A stretch of DNA of 64,000 nucleotides from Motiliproteus coralliicola (GCF_003345655.1 NZ_QQOH01000001.1:186001-250000); one strand, 5' to 3'; positions 1-8,719 are shown, numbered from the stretch's first letter. Translations and numbers: made by a program. The notes: generated by a model not told the origin, from the sequence alone.

Positions 1-32
1 GTCGGCCAGCCCGGCGGCTGGCAGCGGCTGGG

Positions 33-935
33 TCAGGATTCGGGAGCGGCTTGCAGCCATGCGCGCAGCGGTTCGGCCAGGGCAGAGGCGATCTCGATCT
101 GATTGGACGGGTGGGGGATGCAGTTGGTGGTGATCACCTCGGCCTGCTCACTCAACTCCCGGTAGGCGTCATCGGCAAAGATGCCGTGCACCCCGATACA
201 TATCGGCTGTCCCAGGCCCTGCCCGGCCAGCTTGGACAGGGTGCTGAGCATGGTGCGACCGCTGGAGATGATGTCGTCCAGCAACACCGGTCGGTAGCCC
301 TGCCAGCGCTCGACCTGGGGCAGGGAGACGTCGACATCACGGTCGCCGCGACGGGTCTTCTCCAGCACCACGAAGGGGGCGCCGGAGAGTCGGGAGACTT
401 CGCTGACCCACTGCTCGCTCTCACTGTCCGGGCCGATCAGCAATACCGACTGATCCTGGCTCTTGAGCCATTCTGCGATCAGCGGTGCGGCGGCCACGAC
501 CCGGGTGGGGATTTGGTAGACCTGATCCAAGCTGGTGATCCGATGCAGGTGTGGGTCGATGGTTATAAGAAAATCAAAATAGTTGGAGATCAGCTTGGCG
601 AACGGAATCGCATTGACGCACTCCCCGGGTTGGAAGCGTTTGTCCTGGCGCATGTAGCACAGGTACGGGGTGATCAGGGCGATCCGTTTCACGCCGAGAT
701 CACGTAGGGTCTCGGCCAGAAACAGCAGCGGCATGATCTTCGGATCGGGATCGAACAGGTTGCACAGGATCAGCGCGGTCTTGTCCTGGCAATCGCTGTC
801 GACGCGCAGGTAGGTTTCCCGGTCCGGGAATTGGCGGCTGTTGAGTTGACCGAGTTCGATGTCGAGCTGCTCGGCCAGTTGGCGTGCTAACGCCGGGTCA
901 CTGCCGAGATTGAAAAGGATGGCGTTTCGATTCAA
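33..935 (-). CDS. Ribose-phosphate pyrophosphokinase-like protein (PRPP synthetase family)
   Basis: This 300-residue protein has the PRPP synthetase fold. The N-terminal half carries FPDRETYLRV and the MRQDKRF segment that matches the ATP/Mg loop. The C-terminal half has the PRPP-binding loop VLLDDIISSGRTM. Known family members join ATP and ribose 5-phosphate into PRPP in the cytoplasm. It is slightly shorter than the usual housekeeping Prs (about 315 residues) and its motifs diverge, so it may be a second, specialised paralogue. The only start near the N-terminus is TTG at 935, without a clear Shine-Dalgarno site. It lies 29 bases after an AMP/thymidine phosphorylase-like gene on the same strand, so the two are probably co-transcribed and act in nucleotide ribose salvage. 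The gene symbol is withheld because it is probably not the main prs. Confidence 0.85.
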   Translation of the reverse strand: MNRNAILFNLGSDPALARQLAEQLDIELGQLNSRQFPDRETYLRVDSDCQDKTALILCNLFDPDPKIMPLLFLAETLRDLGVKRIALITPYLCYMRQDKRFQPGECVNAIPFAKLISNYFDFLITIDPHLHRITSLDQVYQIPTRVVAAAPLIAEWLKSQDQSVLLIGPDSESEQWVSEVSRLSGAPFVVLEKTRRGDRDVDVSLPQVERWQGYRPVLLDDIISSGRTMLSTLSKLAGQGLGQPICIGVHGIFADDAYRELSEQAEVITTNCIPHPSNQIEIASALAEPLRAWLQAAPES

Positions 936-964
936 GGGCGGTCTCGTTGTTTGCTGGGTTGTCG

Positions 965-2494
965 CTATGGAATTGGATCGGGTTGGAGCTGAATCAGTTC
1001 CGGATGAGCATTAAGGAATTCGACCGCGTAATCAAGTTCTCCTGGGCTTTCAGCGTGCAGGGTCAGCAGGGTCTCTCCCGACTTGACGCTGTCGCCCAGG
1101 TGCTTGTAGATCACGATGCCGGCGGCTTTGTCGACCGGAGCGCCGGCCAGCTTGGCGGCCTGGGATAGCAGGCGGTTGTCAATCGCCGCAACCCTGCCGG
1201 CGCAGTCGGCCAGCAGGTTGTAGCGGTAGTTGGCCACCGGGGGTTGGCGCAAGCCGCCCTGAGCTTGGCAGATCGCCTGGAAGCACTGCCAGGCATGTCC
1301 CTGTTCAAGGGCTTGGCGGGCTTGCTGCTGTCCTTTTCCGGCGGCGGCCGCCTCGCTCATCTCCAACAGTTCGCCGGCCAGCAGGATGGCGCGCTCCTTC
1401 AAGTCCTGGGGCGCTTGCGGACTGTTCTCCAGCACGGCCAGGATATCCAGGGCTTCCAGCGCAGGGCCGATACCGCGACCGACCGGCTGGCTGCCGTCGC
1501 TGAACAGAACCCGAAGTTGCAGCCCCAGGGCTTGGGCGACGGTCCGTAGTTGCTCGGCCAGGCGCTTGGCCGATTGCTGATCCCGCACCTTGGCGGTGGG
1601 GCCGACCGGGATATCGATCAGCACATGGGTGGCACCGGCAGCGATCTTTTTCGACAGCACCGAGGCGATCAGCTGTCCTTCGCTGTCGATATCCAGTGCC
1701 CGCTCTACCCGGATCAGCAGGTCGTCGGCCGGACTGAGTTGGACCGAACCGCCCCAGGCCAGGCAGCCACCGTGCTGGCGGACCACCTCCTGCATCTGGC
1801 TCAGGCTCAGGCTGACTTCGGTCAGGGTCTCCATGGTATCGGCGGTACCGGCCGGAGAGGTGATCGCCCGGGAAGAGGTCTTGGGCATGGTCAGGCCGAG
1901 CGAGGCCAAAATCGAGACTACGATCGGGGTGGTGCGGTTGCCGGGCAGGCCGCCGACGCAATGTTTGTCGACGATGATATCGCGCTGCCAGTTCAGACGG
2001 CTGCCGCTGTCCACCATGGCCCGGGTCAGGGCGATAATCTCGTCGGTATCCAGCTTGCGATCGCCGCAAGCGGTGATAAAGGCGGCCAGGTGAACATCGG
2101 CGTAGCGGCCGGCCACCACGTCGTTGACGATGGTGCGGATCTGATCCTCGTTGAGTTTGTGTCCGAACACCTTGGCACGCAGGTAGGAGAGGGACTCCAG
2201 CGGCTTAGGGTGACTGACCCAGACCTGATCGCCATCGGTCAGCTGCATATGCTGCCAGGCCGAGTCGGAGAAGCCGATCTCATAAGGGGTTAACTGGCTG
2301 CCGCGGACAATATGCAGGGTGGCGATAATCGAGTGATCGTCGCTGTTGACCCGCACCCGCGATAGCGCGGAGAACCCCTCGGAGTGACAGACGTAGCTAT
2401 CCTGATGCAGGTAGATGGTGAGTTCCTGGTGGGTGTCGATATCCAGTTTGCGTGCGGTCAGGGTGAGCAGACGCTGCTGAGAGTTTTTCGTCAT
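965..2494 (-). CDS. Thymidine phosphorylase / AMP phosphorylase family protein
   Basis: The protein is about 509 residues long, well above the roughly 440 of classical DeoA. An extra N-terminal domain of about 85 residues precedes the glycosyl-phosphorylase core, which is the architecture of archaeal AMP phosphorylase and its bacterial relatives. Core motifs include [34 protein letters not shown] and [14 protein letters not shown]. Family members use phosphate to split (deoxy)nucleosides or nucleoside monophosphates into base and a sugar phosphate. ATG at 2494 is taken as the start; a TTG at 2515 is also possible and neither has a strong ribosome site. The following PRPP synthetase-like gene suggests the sugar phosphate is recycled toward PRPP. 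Whether the substrate is thymidine or a nucleotide cannot be read from the sequence. Confidence 0.85.
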   Translation of the reverse strand: MTKNSQQRLLTLTARKLDIDTHQELTIYLHQDSYVCHSEGFSALSRVRVNSDDHSIIATLHIVRGSQLTPYEIGFSDSAWQHMQLTDGDQVWVSHPKPLESLSYLRAKVFGHKLNEDQIRTIVNDVVAGRYADVHLAAFITACGDRKLDTDEIIALTRAMVDSGSRLNWQRDIIVDKHCVGGLPGNRTTPIVVSILASLGLTMPKTSSRAITSPAGTADTMETLTEVSLSLSQMQEVVRQHGGCLAWGGSVQLSPADDLLIRVERALDIDSEGQLIASVLSKKIAAGATHVLIDIPVGPTAKVRDQQSAKRLAEQLRTVAQALGLQLRVLFSDGSQPVGRGIGPALEALDILAVLENSPQAPQDLKERAILLAGELLEMSEAAAAGKGQQQARQALEQGHAWQCFQAICQAQGGLRQPPVANYRYNLLADCAGRVAAIDNRLLSQAAKLAGAPVDKAAGIVIYKHLGDSVKSGETLLTLHAESPGELDYAVEFLNAHPELIQLQPDPIP

Positions 2495-2569
2495 TCCAGG
2501 TTGAGGTCCCGTCAAAGTTGGTCTTTAGTGAGTATAACAAGCGATCTGCTGCGGCAGTGGGAGGAAACG

Positions 2570-2902
2570 ATGAGCGATTTAACCAAGCAGCATTGCGAGG
2601 CTTGCCGAGCCGATGCGCCGCGTGTGAGCGAGCAGGAGGCGCAGCAGCTGTTGTTGCAGATTCCGCAGTGGAACATTATCGAGCGTGATGGGGTGCCCAG
2701 GTTGGTGCGCCGTTTCGAGTTCAAGAATTTTGTCGATGCGCTGGCGTTCACCAATGTGGTGGGAGAGCTGGCCGAGAACCAGGGCCATCATCCGGATCTA
2801 CTGACCCGCTGGGGGAGTGTCGAAGTGCAGTGGTGGACCCATAAAATTAAGGGACTGCACCGTAACGATTTTATCTGCGCGGCCCTGACCGATAGCCTGT
2901 AA
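2570..2902 (+). CDS. phhB: 4a-hydroxytetrahydrobiopterin dehydratase (pterin-4a-carbinolamine dehydratase)
   Basis: This 110-residue cytoplasmic enzyme dehydrates the 4a-carbinolamine pterin formed by aromatic amino acid hydroxylases and so regenerates the pterin cofactor. The family signature is clear: [19 protein letters not shown], then [19 protein letters not shown] and [16 protein letters not shown], with the catalytic paired histidines in GHHPD. ATG at 2570 is chosen because GGAGGAAACG precedes it directly; an upstream in-frame extension to 2384 overlaps the divergent phosphorylase gene and is not credible. The length is typical. No phenylalanine hydroxylase gene is adjacent, so the protein may serve an enzyme encoded elsewhere or a general pterin recycling role. 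Confidence 0.93.
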   Translation: MSDLTKQHCEACRADAPRVSEQEAQQLLLQIPQWNIIERDGVPRLVRRFEFKNFVDALAFTNVVGELAENQGHHPDLLTRWGSVEVQWWTHKIKGLHRNDFICAALTDSL

Positions 2903-2939
2903 GTGGGGTTGTATCGGTGTCATTTGTGCCTTTTGGGGG

Positions 2940-2968
2940 ATAACAATAAACGGATAAGTTGCTAGAAT
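2940..2968 (+). promoter_or_regulatory. Putative sigma-70 promoter upstream of purU
   Basis: ATAACA at 2940-2945 and TAGAAT at 2963-2968 are 17 bases apart. They match four and five of six consensus positions. The site lies about 70 bases before the purU start. The call rests on eye inspection only. Confidence 0.35.
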
Positions 2969-3037
2969 GCCGACGGAATTCAGCCGCCATGATCTATTTT
3001 ATCCGGCGGCAGCGCTTGGAGGTTGAGCAAGAGGTTT

Positions 3038-3892
3038 ATGGAACCGCGTTACCGTTTGGTTATCTCATGCCCGGATCGGGTTGGCATCGTGGCGATGGTC
3101 AGTAATTTTCTGTCGAGTCACGGTGGCTCGATTGCCGAGGCCAGCCAGCACTCGGACAGCTCAACCGGCTGGTTCTTCATGCGCTATGAGATCAGTACCC
3201 GCAATCTGTCCTATTCGATCGAAGAGCTGCGCGAGTCCTTCGCCCCCATCGCTCAGTCTTTCAATATGACCTGGTCGTTGACCGATTCGGCCAAGCCCAA
3301 GCGGGTGGCATTGCTGGCCAGTAAGCAGGCCCACTGTCTGTCGGATCTGTTGTACCGTTATCACAGCAACGAGCTGGATTGCGAAATTCCCTGCGTCATT
3401 TCGAATCATGACGATCTGCGCAGCATGGTCGAGTGGCACGATATTCCCTACCACCATGTGCCGGTCGATAAGGACGATAAAGAACCCGCTTTTCGGGCGA
3501 TGGAACAACTGATCGAGGAGCATCAGATCGATACCATCGTGCTGGCGCGTTATATGCAGATTCTGCCGCCGGCGCTGTGCGAACAGTATGCTTCGCGGGT
3601 GATCAATATCCATCACAGCTTCCTACCATCCTTTGTCGGCGCCCGGCCCTATCACCAGGCCCACGAGCGCGGTGTTAAGCTGATCGGTGCCACTTGCCAC
3701 TATGTGACCGAAGAGCTCGACGCCGGGCCGATCATCGATCAGGATGTGATTCGGATCACCCATAACGACAGTGCCGAGGATATGGTGCGCCAAGGGCGTG
3801 ATGTAGAGAAAACTGTGCTGGCGCGAGGGCTGCGCTGGCATCTGGAGGACCGGGTTCTGGTCCACGGCAACAAGACGGTCGTCTTTGCCTGA
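3038..3892 (+). CDS. purU: Formyltetrahydrofolate deformylase
   Basis: The protein hydrolyses 10-formyl-tetrahydrofolate to formate and tetrahydrofolate, balancing the one-carbon pool and feeding formate to purine synthesis. An N-terminal ACT domain (RLVISCPDRVGIVAMVSNFL, about residues 5-80) precedes the formyltransferase domain. The latter shows VLARYMQILP, the catalytic NIHHSFLPSF region and GVKLIGATCHYVTEELDAGPI. Length is normal at 284 residues. ATG at 3038 is chosen by homology; TTG at 3023 lies right after GGAGG and would add five residues, so the true start is uncertain. An imperfect inverted repeat (GCCGCC ... GGCGGC) spans about 2984-3010 in the leader. The next gene, a CBS-domain protein, follows after 70 bases and may be separate. 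Confidence 0.93.
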   Translation: MEPRYRLVISCPDRVGIVAMVSNFLSSHGGSIAEASQHSDSSTGWFFMRYEISTRNLSYSIEELRESFAPIAQSFNMTWSLTDSAKPKRVALLASKQAHCLSDLLYRYHSNELDCEIPCVISNHDDLRSMVEWHDIPYHHVPVDKDDKEPAFRAMEQLIEEHQIDTIVLARYMQILPPALCEQYASRVINIHHSFLPSFVGARPYHQAHERGVKLIGATCHYVTEELDAGPIIDQDVIRITHNDSAEDMVRQGRDVEKTVLARGLRWHLEDRVLVHGNKTVVFA

Positions 3893-3962
3893 GTTTTGAC
3901 TCTGAAGGTCAACCAGGAAGGCGATCCCACTCTGCCCCGGCAGAACTAGAAGGAGCAGTTAC

Positions 3963-4373
3963 ATGCTAAAAAGTGTCAAGGTTGAAGATTACATGACCAC
4001 TCAGCTGGTTACCTTTAAACCGGAAACCGAGCTGTTCGATGCGATCAATATCTTCTCCGAGTCCAACATCTCCGGTGCACCGGTAGTGAACGACCGCGGT
4101 GAGATGATCGGTATGCTTTCTGAAGTGGACTGCCTGAAGGCGATTTTGCAGCACACTTACCATGAGGAGGAGCACGGCGGCTGTGTCGGCGACTTCATGA
4201 CGGCTGAAGTTGATACCGTGGCCAGCGATGCCGATATCATCTCGTTGTCGGAGCTGTTTATCGAAGGGCGCCGCCGCCGGATGCCGGTACTGCGCGAAGG
4301 TAAACTGGTCGGACAGATCAGCCGCAAGGATATCTTGCGCGCTGTCAGCGACTTCGTTTCCAAGCAGAACTAA
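3963..4373 (+). CDS. CBS-domain protein (tandem CBS pair)
   Basis: The 136-residue protein consists of two CBS motifs and little else. CBS1 (about residues 8-65) includes MTTQLVTFKPETELFDAINI and SGAPVVNDRGEMIGMLSE. CBS2 (about 78-132) includes MTAEVDTVASDADIISLSE and RRMPVLREGKLVGQISRKD. Such stand-alone Bateman modules usually bind adenine nucleotides and act as sensors or modulators of other proteins. The cysteines in the HTYHEEEHGGCVGDFM linker might bind metal, but that is a guess. ATG at 3963 follows AGAAGGAGCAGTTAC, a good ribosome-binding site. The partner and ligand are unknown. Confidence 0.88.
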   Translation: MLKSVKVEDYMTTQLVTFKPETELFDAINIFSESNISGAPVVNDRGEMIGMLSEVDCLKAILQHTYHEEEHGGCVGDFMTAEVDTVASDADIISLSELFIEGRRRRMPVLREGKLVGQISRKDILRAVSDFVSKQN

Positions 4374-4527
4374 TCACCATTGAACGCCCGGTGCCGGTGT
4401 TTTTAAGCGGCGCCGAACCGGGTGGCTTGTGTTATCATCGACGCTTTGATCAACAGGGTGGCTCAGGCCTGTCAGCGTAGCGTTGCTGTGTGGGGCTAGG
4501 GTGCTGTGCCGCCTGGTGGCGTAGTCG

Positions 4528-5427
4528 ATGAGTTCTCTGTTTCCTGAATCTCCCATTCTGTTTTACCCCTCCCTGGGGCAGCGCTTTGGTGCTGAGCCTG
4601 CGCTGTTGTTGGCGATCTATCACCAGTACCTGCAGCATCATGGGGCTCCTGATAGCGAGGAGCGCCTGGTGGTCCGTTTGCGTCGGCGCGAATGGTTGCA
4701 GCTGGCACCGTTCTGGGATGAGGATCGCCTGGCTCAACTGACCAGCGAGTTGGTCGGGTTCGATGTGTTGGAGGCCCAGTTCCTGGCCAATGGCGCGATT
4801 CAGTTAATGTTGCCCTCCACGGGTGATCCGCAGCCCGAGTGCCAATCTGAGACAGGGCATGAGGTTGATCCGGTCGCCTATCCGGCGCCCGTCGAAGAGT
4901 CTGAGGTGGCGATCGCACCGCCGAGCGCGACTTCGAATCCGATGCCGCCAGTGGCAGTTGATCCAAGGCCGTCAACGGCGTTGGAGTCCGTGGTCAGCCG
5001 CGGGCCGGCGCCCAGCTTCGGTGGTAGTACCGGTTGGGCCAGGCCTAAAGATGACCTGGAGCGATTGTTCGAGCAGCAGGAGCGGCAGAAGCAGCAGTTG
5101 AGCGAGATTGCCCATGACTGGCAGCCTGGTGCTGATACCTTGCGACGGTTGGTTAAGAACAATATTTCCGAGGCCTTTGCGCTGGCCTGTGTTGATCAGT
5201 TCATCACGTATTATCTGGGTCAGGGAAAACGGAAGACATCCTGGGAGCAGCCCTTTATGAAATGGGTTTCACGGGAGTGGATCAGCGCTCAACAGCAACA
5301 ATATCGTCAGCAGAGTCGAGATAAACAACAGGGGGCCAGCGGTGAAAGAGATCAAACACGTACTCGACAGGATAAGCGTGAACGAATCACCCGGGCGGCC
5401 ATGGACATCCACAACACCGACTGGTGA
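4528..5427 (+). CDS. DnaT-like primosomal / helicase-loading protein
   Basis: The 299-residue protein has an N-terminal region (1-95) with alternating hydrophobic and charged helices, a low-complexity Pro/Ala/Glu linker (about 100-170), and a C-terminal DnaT-type single-strand DNA-binding domain (about 185-270). That domain shows HDWQPGADTLRRLVKNN, FITYYLGQGKRKTSWEQPF and KWVSREW. In the known family, DnaT helps PriA load DnaB at restarted forks. A basic Gln-rich tail follows. The next gene overlaps its 3' end by 86 bases and resembles the phage lambda P helicase loader, which supports a role in loading helicase. ATG at 4528 is the natural start, though the ribosome site is weak. It is chromosomal here with no phage structural genes nearby. 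Confidence 0.75.
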   Translation: MSSLFPESPILFYPSLGQRFGAEPALLLAIYHQYLQHHGAPDSEERLVVRLRRREWLQLAPFWDEDRLAQLTSELVGFDVLEAQFLANGAIQLMLPSTGDPQPECQSETGHEVDPVAYPAPVEESEVAIAPPSATSNPMPPVAVDPRPSTALESVVSRGPAPSFGGSTGWARPKDDLERLFEQQERQKQQLSEIAHDWQPGADTLRRLVKNNISEAFALACVDQFITYYLGQGKRKTSWEQPFMKWVSREWISAQQQQYRQQSRDKQQGASGERDQTRTRQDKRERITRAAMDIHNTDW

Positions 5428-6151
5428 TCAGCAGGCCCAAGCCTCGGACCCGATTCCGGTAGAAACCAAACAGCTGGTCAATATGCTGTTTGTGCGGCTG
5501 ATGACCATCTACGGCCACAAGTTCAAGAGCCTGTTCCAAGACGAGTCCGAGTTGCGAGTCGCCAAGCGTGAATGGGCGCTGAGTCTACGGGGTTATACCG
5601 AGCGCGATATCGTCGAGGCGATAGATCGTTGTAAAGAGAGCTTTGTCTGGCCGCCGACTATTGCCGAGTTCCTGCAGCTGTTGAAGCGTGATCTGGCCGA
5701 GTATGGTTTACCGGAAGTGCTGCGGGCCTATGTCGAAGCCTGCCGTTTTGCGGATAAGCCTCGGCAGCACGACTGGAGCCACCCAGCTGTCTACTATGCT
5801 GGCCGTGCCACCGATTGGTTCCGTTTGCGTACCGAAGACAAGCCGGAGGTATTTCCCGATTTCGAACACCACTACCGCCAGCTCTGCCGTCGGGTGATTG
5901 AGGGTGAATCCCTTGAAGTTCCTTTACCGCAGGCGCTGCCTGATCTGACCAGTAACAGCTTGGCGCTCTATGTTCAGCAGTGGGGAGAAAAGCAGGGTAT
6001 CAGCCAGGAGCAGGCGGCAACGCTGCTCTATTACCTGCAAAAGCCCGAGGGTAGTCCGGTAAGGGAACACTTCCGGCAGCAGGCACAGTCGCGTGCCAAG
6101 GGTTGGGGATTAACGCTGAGTTTACCGGCCAAGATCGGTGAGGGTGTATAG
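5342..6151 (+). CDS. Phage replication protein P-like helicase loader
   Basis: This 269-residue protein resembles the lambda-P family of replication proteins that deliver DnaB helicase. The recognisable segment is KQLVNMLFVRLMTIYGHKFKSLF followed by EWALSLRGYTERDIVEAIDRC and FVWPPTIAEFLQLLKRD, between about residues 40 and 120. A helical C-terminal region follows. GTG at 5342 is preceded by AGGGGGCCAGC, a good ribosome site. A second GTG at 5378 with AGGA upstream is an alternative. Both lie inside the dnaT-like gene, so the pair is translationally coupled (86- or 50-base overlap). A bidirectional terminator follows at 6194. The call is moderately sure; the exact family needs an HMM search. 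Confidence 0.65.
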   Translation: MKEIKHVLDRISVNESPGRPWTSTTPTGDQQAQASDPIPVETKQLVNMLFVRLMTIYGHKFKSLFQDESELRVAKREWALSLRGYTERDIVEAIDRCKESFVWPPTIAEFLQLLKRDLAEYGLPEVLRAYVEACRFADKPRQHDWSHPAVYYAGRATDWFRLRTEDKPEVFPDFEHHYRQLCRRVIEGESLEVPLPQALPDLTSNSLALYVQQWGEKQGISQEQAATLLYYLQKPEGSPVREHFRQQAQSRAKGWGLTLSLPAKIGEGV

Positions 6152-6191
6152 CGAACCGATGGATTCGTTGGCGCCAATGCGAGCTCTTCAA

Positions 6192-6227
6192 CAAAAAAAG
6201 CCGGGCTAATCCCCGGCTTTTTTGTTT
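6192..6227. terminator. Bidirectional rho-independent terminator
   Basis: An A-run, the stem CCGGG/CCCGG around CTAATC, and a T-run give a terminator on both strands. It serves the dnaT-like operon (plus) and the 53-aa gene (minus). Confidence 0.85.
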
Positions 6228-6236
6228 CAGATGGCC

Positions 6237-6398
6237 TTAGGCCAGCTTGAACTCGAAACGGCGAGTGCCGTACCAGCGTGTCTGTCCCTGATCGTTCTCG
6301 ATTAATACCGAGTTGCTTCCCATTTTGACGATTGTGTATTCGTAGCTGGAAGTCAGCTGATCTTCAAAACCGTCATTGCAGATGCATTCGATGATCAT
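6237..6398 (-). CDS. Small hypothetical protein (53 aa)
   Basis: A short open frame starts at ATG 6398 and ends at TAA 6237, just before the bidirectional terminator. The ribosome site AAGGAG sits seven bases before the start, which is the main reason for calling it a gene. The peptide begins MIIECICNDGFEDQLT and ends RWYGTRRFEFKLA. It has two cysteines in a CxC near the N-terminus, no membrane segment and no signal peptide. The pattern of a short N-terminal strand, then YxxxK, NSVLIENDQG and a closing WYG..RF looks like a small beta-rich fold seen in many short bacterial and phage proteins, but I cannot name a family. Function is unknown. Confidence 0.8.
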   Translation of the reverse strand: MIIECICNDGFEDQLTSSYEYTIVKMGSNSVLIENDQGQTRWYGTRRFEFKLA

Positions 6399-6676
6399 TA
6401 CAGGCTCCTTACATCATCGTGTTTATTATTATTGGCCTGCAGTGCAAAAAAGATGAGGCCAAAAGGGCGACTGTGCCCAGTATTCACAAAACGGTAGCGT
6501 TGTTGTGCTACGCGGAATGCAGATCTGAATATACGGGTTTTCCCGAAGGGGTAAAGGGGTTTTTTACCCAACCTTGACCTTCATCTAGTTTTTTCGATTT
6601 TAAATATTTATACGTCAGATAAGTATTTGATATGCAAGGATAAAGATTGTTGCTATGTGCTTGATTTGAATGCGTT

Positions 6677-7969
6677 TTAGGGGTTGCTGGTAACCAGCTC
6701 TGATTTTTTGGGGGCTTCGTTGCTGGGGAGCGGGCAGGGGTCTGAGAAGAATCGCTCGATGCTGTCCCGCTCCCACATGGTGTCTTTGTATCCCAAATCA
6801 ATCAGCTCCTGGCAGAAGGGTTGGGCAAACAGCAGATAACTGGCTGCCGTAGCACCGCCGCCTTTGGCCGTCGCACCGACGGCGCGCATAAAGAAGCGTA
6901 GTGTTCGAGGCAGATAACGGATTTTGCGGCCGGCAATTTTATCCAGTTCCTTAGTCGGAGAGATGATCAGGCTGTCCACCTTTTTCAGCGGCAGTCCCTG
7001 CTCAGCCCGTTTGTCGGGTTCGACCAAATCGATCAGTTCATTGATACGTTCCAGTCGTTCGATATCGCCTTCCAGTGAGTCGATAAAGGCACTGGCAAGC
7101 AGGTGGCCCATGATCTGAGCCATCGAGGGAGAATGGCGGGTGCGCCGTCGCCTGATCCAGTGCTGCGGGTTGCGGTTGCCACTGACACCGATGACGAAGA
7201 CTCGCTCTGCTCCCAGGTGAAGTGCCGGGCTGATGGGGGCCAGTTGACGTAGCGCACCGTCGCCGAAATACTCGCGGTTGATATGAACCGTTGGGAAGAT
7301 GGTGGGTATCGCTGACGAGGCCATCAGGTGATCGGCTCTGAGTTTGCATGCACAGCCGTTACGGCGATGCCGTTTCCAAGAGTCGATTTGAGTGCTGCCC
7401 TGATAGAAACTGACCGACTCGCCGCTGCTGTATCCCATGGCGGTCACGCTGACCGCTTCGAGTTGCCCCTGAGCAATACCGATATCGATCTGATTGAATT
7501 GGATCCGATCCTCTATCAACTGACGTAGCGGACGGTTATCCAGCAGCGCTAGTGGTTGGTGACGGCCGACGCCTTCGTTGAACAGTGAGGCTGCTAGGCG
7601 GGTTCCACCCCGAATCAAAGACCAAAGATCGGCGCGATAGATTTGAGAGGGGGTAAGGTTTTGCCAGATCTGTTCCAGATCGGAAACAGCCTCACTGAAA
7701 TTCCCCGTATGGCAAGCCAGAGACAGTGCGTTGATGGCCCCGGCAGAGGTCCCGCAGATGATCGGAAAAGGGTTGGGTGCATCGGCCGGTAGAATCTGCG
7801 CCAGTGCTTTGAGGACACCGACCTGATAGGCCGCTCGGGCACCACCGCCTGACAGGATCAGCGCCCGCTTGACCGGCTCGCAGGGTTGCTCGATTTGGGT
7901 ACCCCTTACTCGCCGAAAGAGTACATCAATCTTCTCTCGCATACTTTCAGTATAGCGATGCTCTGACAA
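6677..7969 (-). CDS. Patatin-like phospholipase family protein
   Basis: The 430-residue protein has the patatin Ser-Asp dyad. The oxyanion loop is LSGGGARAAYQVGVLKAL, the nucleophile serine is in CGTSAGAINAL, and the aspartate is in FGDGALRQLAP. Family members hydrolyse acyl chains from lipids. No signal peptide is visible, so it is probably cytosolic or peripheral at the inner membrane. The C-terminal 150 residues are helical and basic, as in longer bacterial patatins. The first start is TTG at 7969; ATG at 7942 is as likely and neither has a convincing ribosome site. It is a single-gene unit flanked by AT-rich intergenic sequence. Substrate cannot be inferred. Confidence 0.87.
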   Translation of the reverse strand: MSEHRYTESMREKIDVLFRRVRGTQIEQPCEPVKRALILSGGGARAAYQVGVLKALAQILPADAPNPFPIICGTSAGAINALSLACHTGNFSEAVSDLEQIWQNLTPSQIYRADLWSLIRGGTRLAASLFNEGVGRHQPLALLDNRPLRQLIEDRIQFNQIDIGIAQGQLEAVSVTAMGYSSGESVSFYQGSTQIDSWKRHRRNGCACKLRADHLMASSAIPTIFPTVHINREYFGDGALRQLAPISPALHLGAERVFVIGVSGNRNPQHWIRRRRTRHSPSMAQIMGHLLASAFIDSLEGDIERLERINELIDLVEPDKRAEQGLPLKKVDSLIISPTKELDKIAGRKIRYLPRTLRFFMRAVGATAKGGGATAASYLLFAQPFCQELIDLGYKDTMWERDSIERFFSDPCPLPSNEAPKKSELVTSNP

Positions 7970-8350
7970 ATGTTAGAAAAGCCTGTTCGAACAGCTTGTT
8001 GCACAATAATACGGACTTGATGTTCCTAAAAAAATTGAGTTGAATCGGTAAAGTCCGAGGATTCTAGGTCGATACTCAAAAGTATGAATTTTGAACTATG
8101 CTTAGATGACTATGTCTGTTGCATAGAACTACGTTAGAGATGCGGTGTTTTTTCTATTGATTCTCTTGATGTTATTGACTCTTATTCAATCTGGGCACAA
8201 GATGGAATGGATCAATTTCAAGGCGCTGCATCGACTAAGGACGGTCATAGACATATCAAGTTTGTTTGGCGGGAAGCTGAGCAGAATTAGTTAATCGATC
8301 GTAGTTAACATAAGAGCCGTATTTACGATCTGTCCTGTGAGAGTCGAGCG
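7970..8350. other. 381-base intergenic region, AT-rich
   Basis: No gene is supported. An open stretch on the plus strand from about 8137 to 8290 reads like coding sequence (SYSIWAQDGMDQF, HIKFVWREAEQN) but has a stop directly upstream, no ribosome site and no good start. It could be a decayed gene end. Promoters for the flanking divergent genes are expected here but none is clear. Confidence 0.5.
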
Positions 8351-8719
8351 ATGGACAAGGACTTAAAATCTCTTTCTGATGTTTGGTTAGAGTTGCAACT
8401 GGTCACGATGAGTGCCGATCTATCTCCTGATGACCGTCAGCGGTTAGAGCAGTTGATGGAGCATTTGAAAGAGCACGTCAACCATAATCAGGAGGATCAG
8501 CGTAAGATGATTCTGCGCTGGTTTACTTCCCGTTTGGGCAATCGATTGTTCTCCAACCATTATCGTCAGCTGCTATTGGAACTGGCTAACCTGATGTCAT
8601 CGATCTGGGTAGGCTCGCCCAACTTCAGAAGCAGTGAAGAAGTTTTGAATTGGCTTCAGGAAACCTCGGTACCCAGCAATGTTGCTCACTTGGATGAGCA
8701 TCGAAAAGAGCAGGCCTAA
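8351..8719 (+). CDS. Hypothetical helical protein (122 aa)
   Basis: I do not recognise this protein. It is soluble, mostly alpha-helical and charged, with LSPDDRQRLEQLMEHLKEHV near the N-terminus and a more hydrophobic middle (LANLMSSIWVG). There is no signal peptide, membrane helix or cysteine. ATG at 8351 follows GTGAGAGTCGAGCG, a usable ribosome site. Codon use resembles the neighbours. It stands alone and ends before a good rho-independent terminator, so it is probably a real monocistronic gene. Confidence 0.7.
   Translation: MDKDLKSLSDVWLELQLVTMSADLSPDDRQRLEQLMEHLKEHVNHNQEDQRKMILRWFTSRLGNRLFSNHYRQLLLELANLMSSIWVGSPNFRSSEEVLNWLQETSVPSNVAHLDEHRKEQA

Noticed and set aside
1550-2293. A 247-codon plus-strand frame across the phosphorylase gene
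   Set aside because: Shadow of the minus-strand phosphorylase, which shows clear family motifs.
4383-4425. Weak inverted repeat after the CBS-domain gene as a terminator
   Set aside because: Only about six continuous pairs and no T-run in the right place.
6590-6660. AT-rich stretch downstream of the patatin gene as an island edge or origin
   Set aside because: No DnaA boxes, repeats or mobility genes were seen. It reads as ordinary intergenic sequence.
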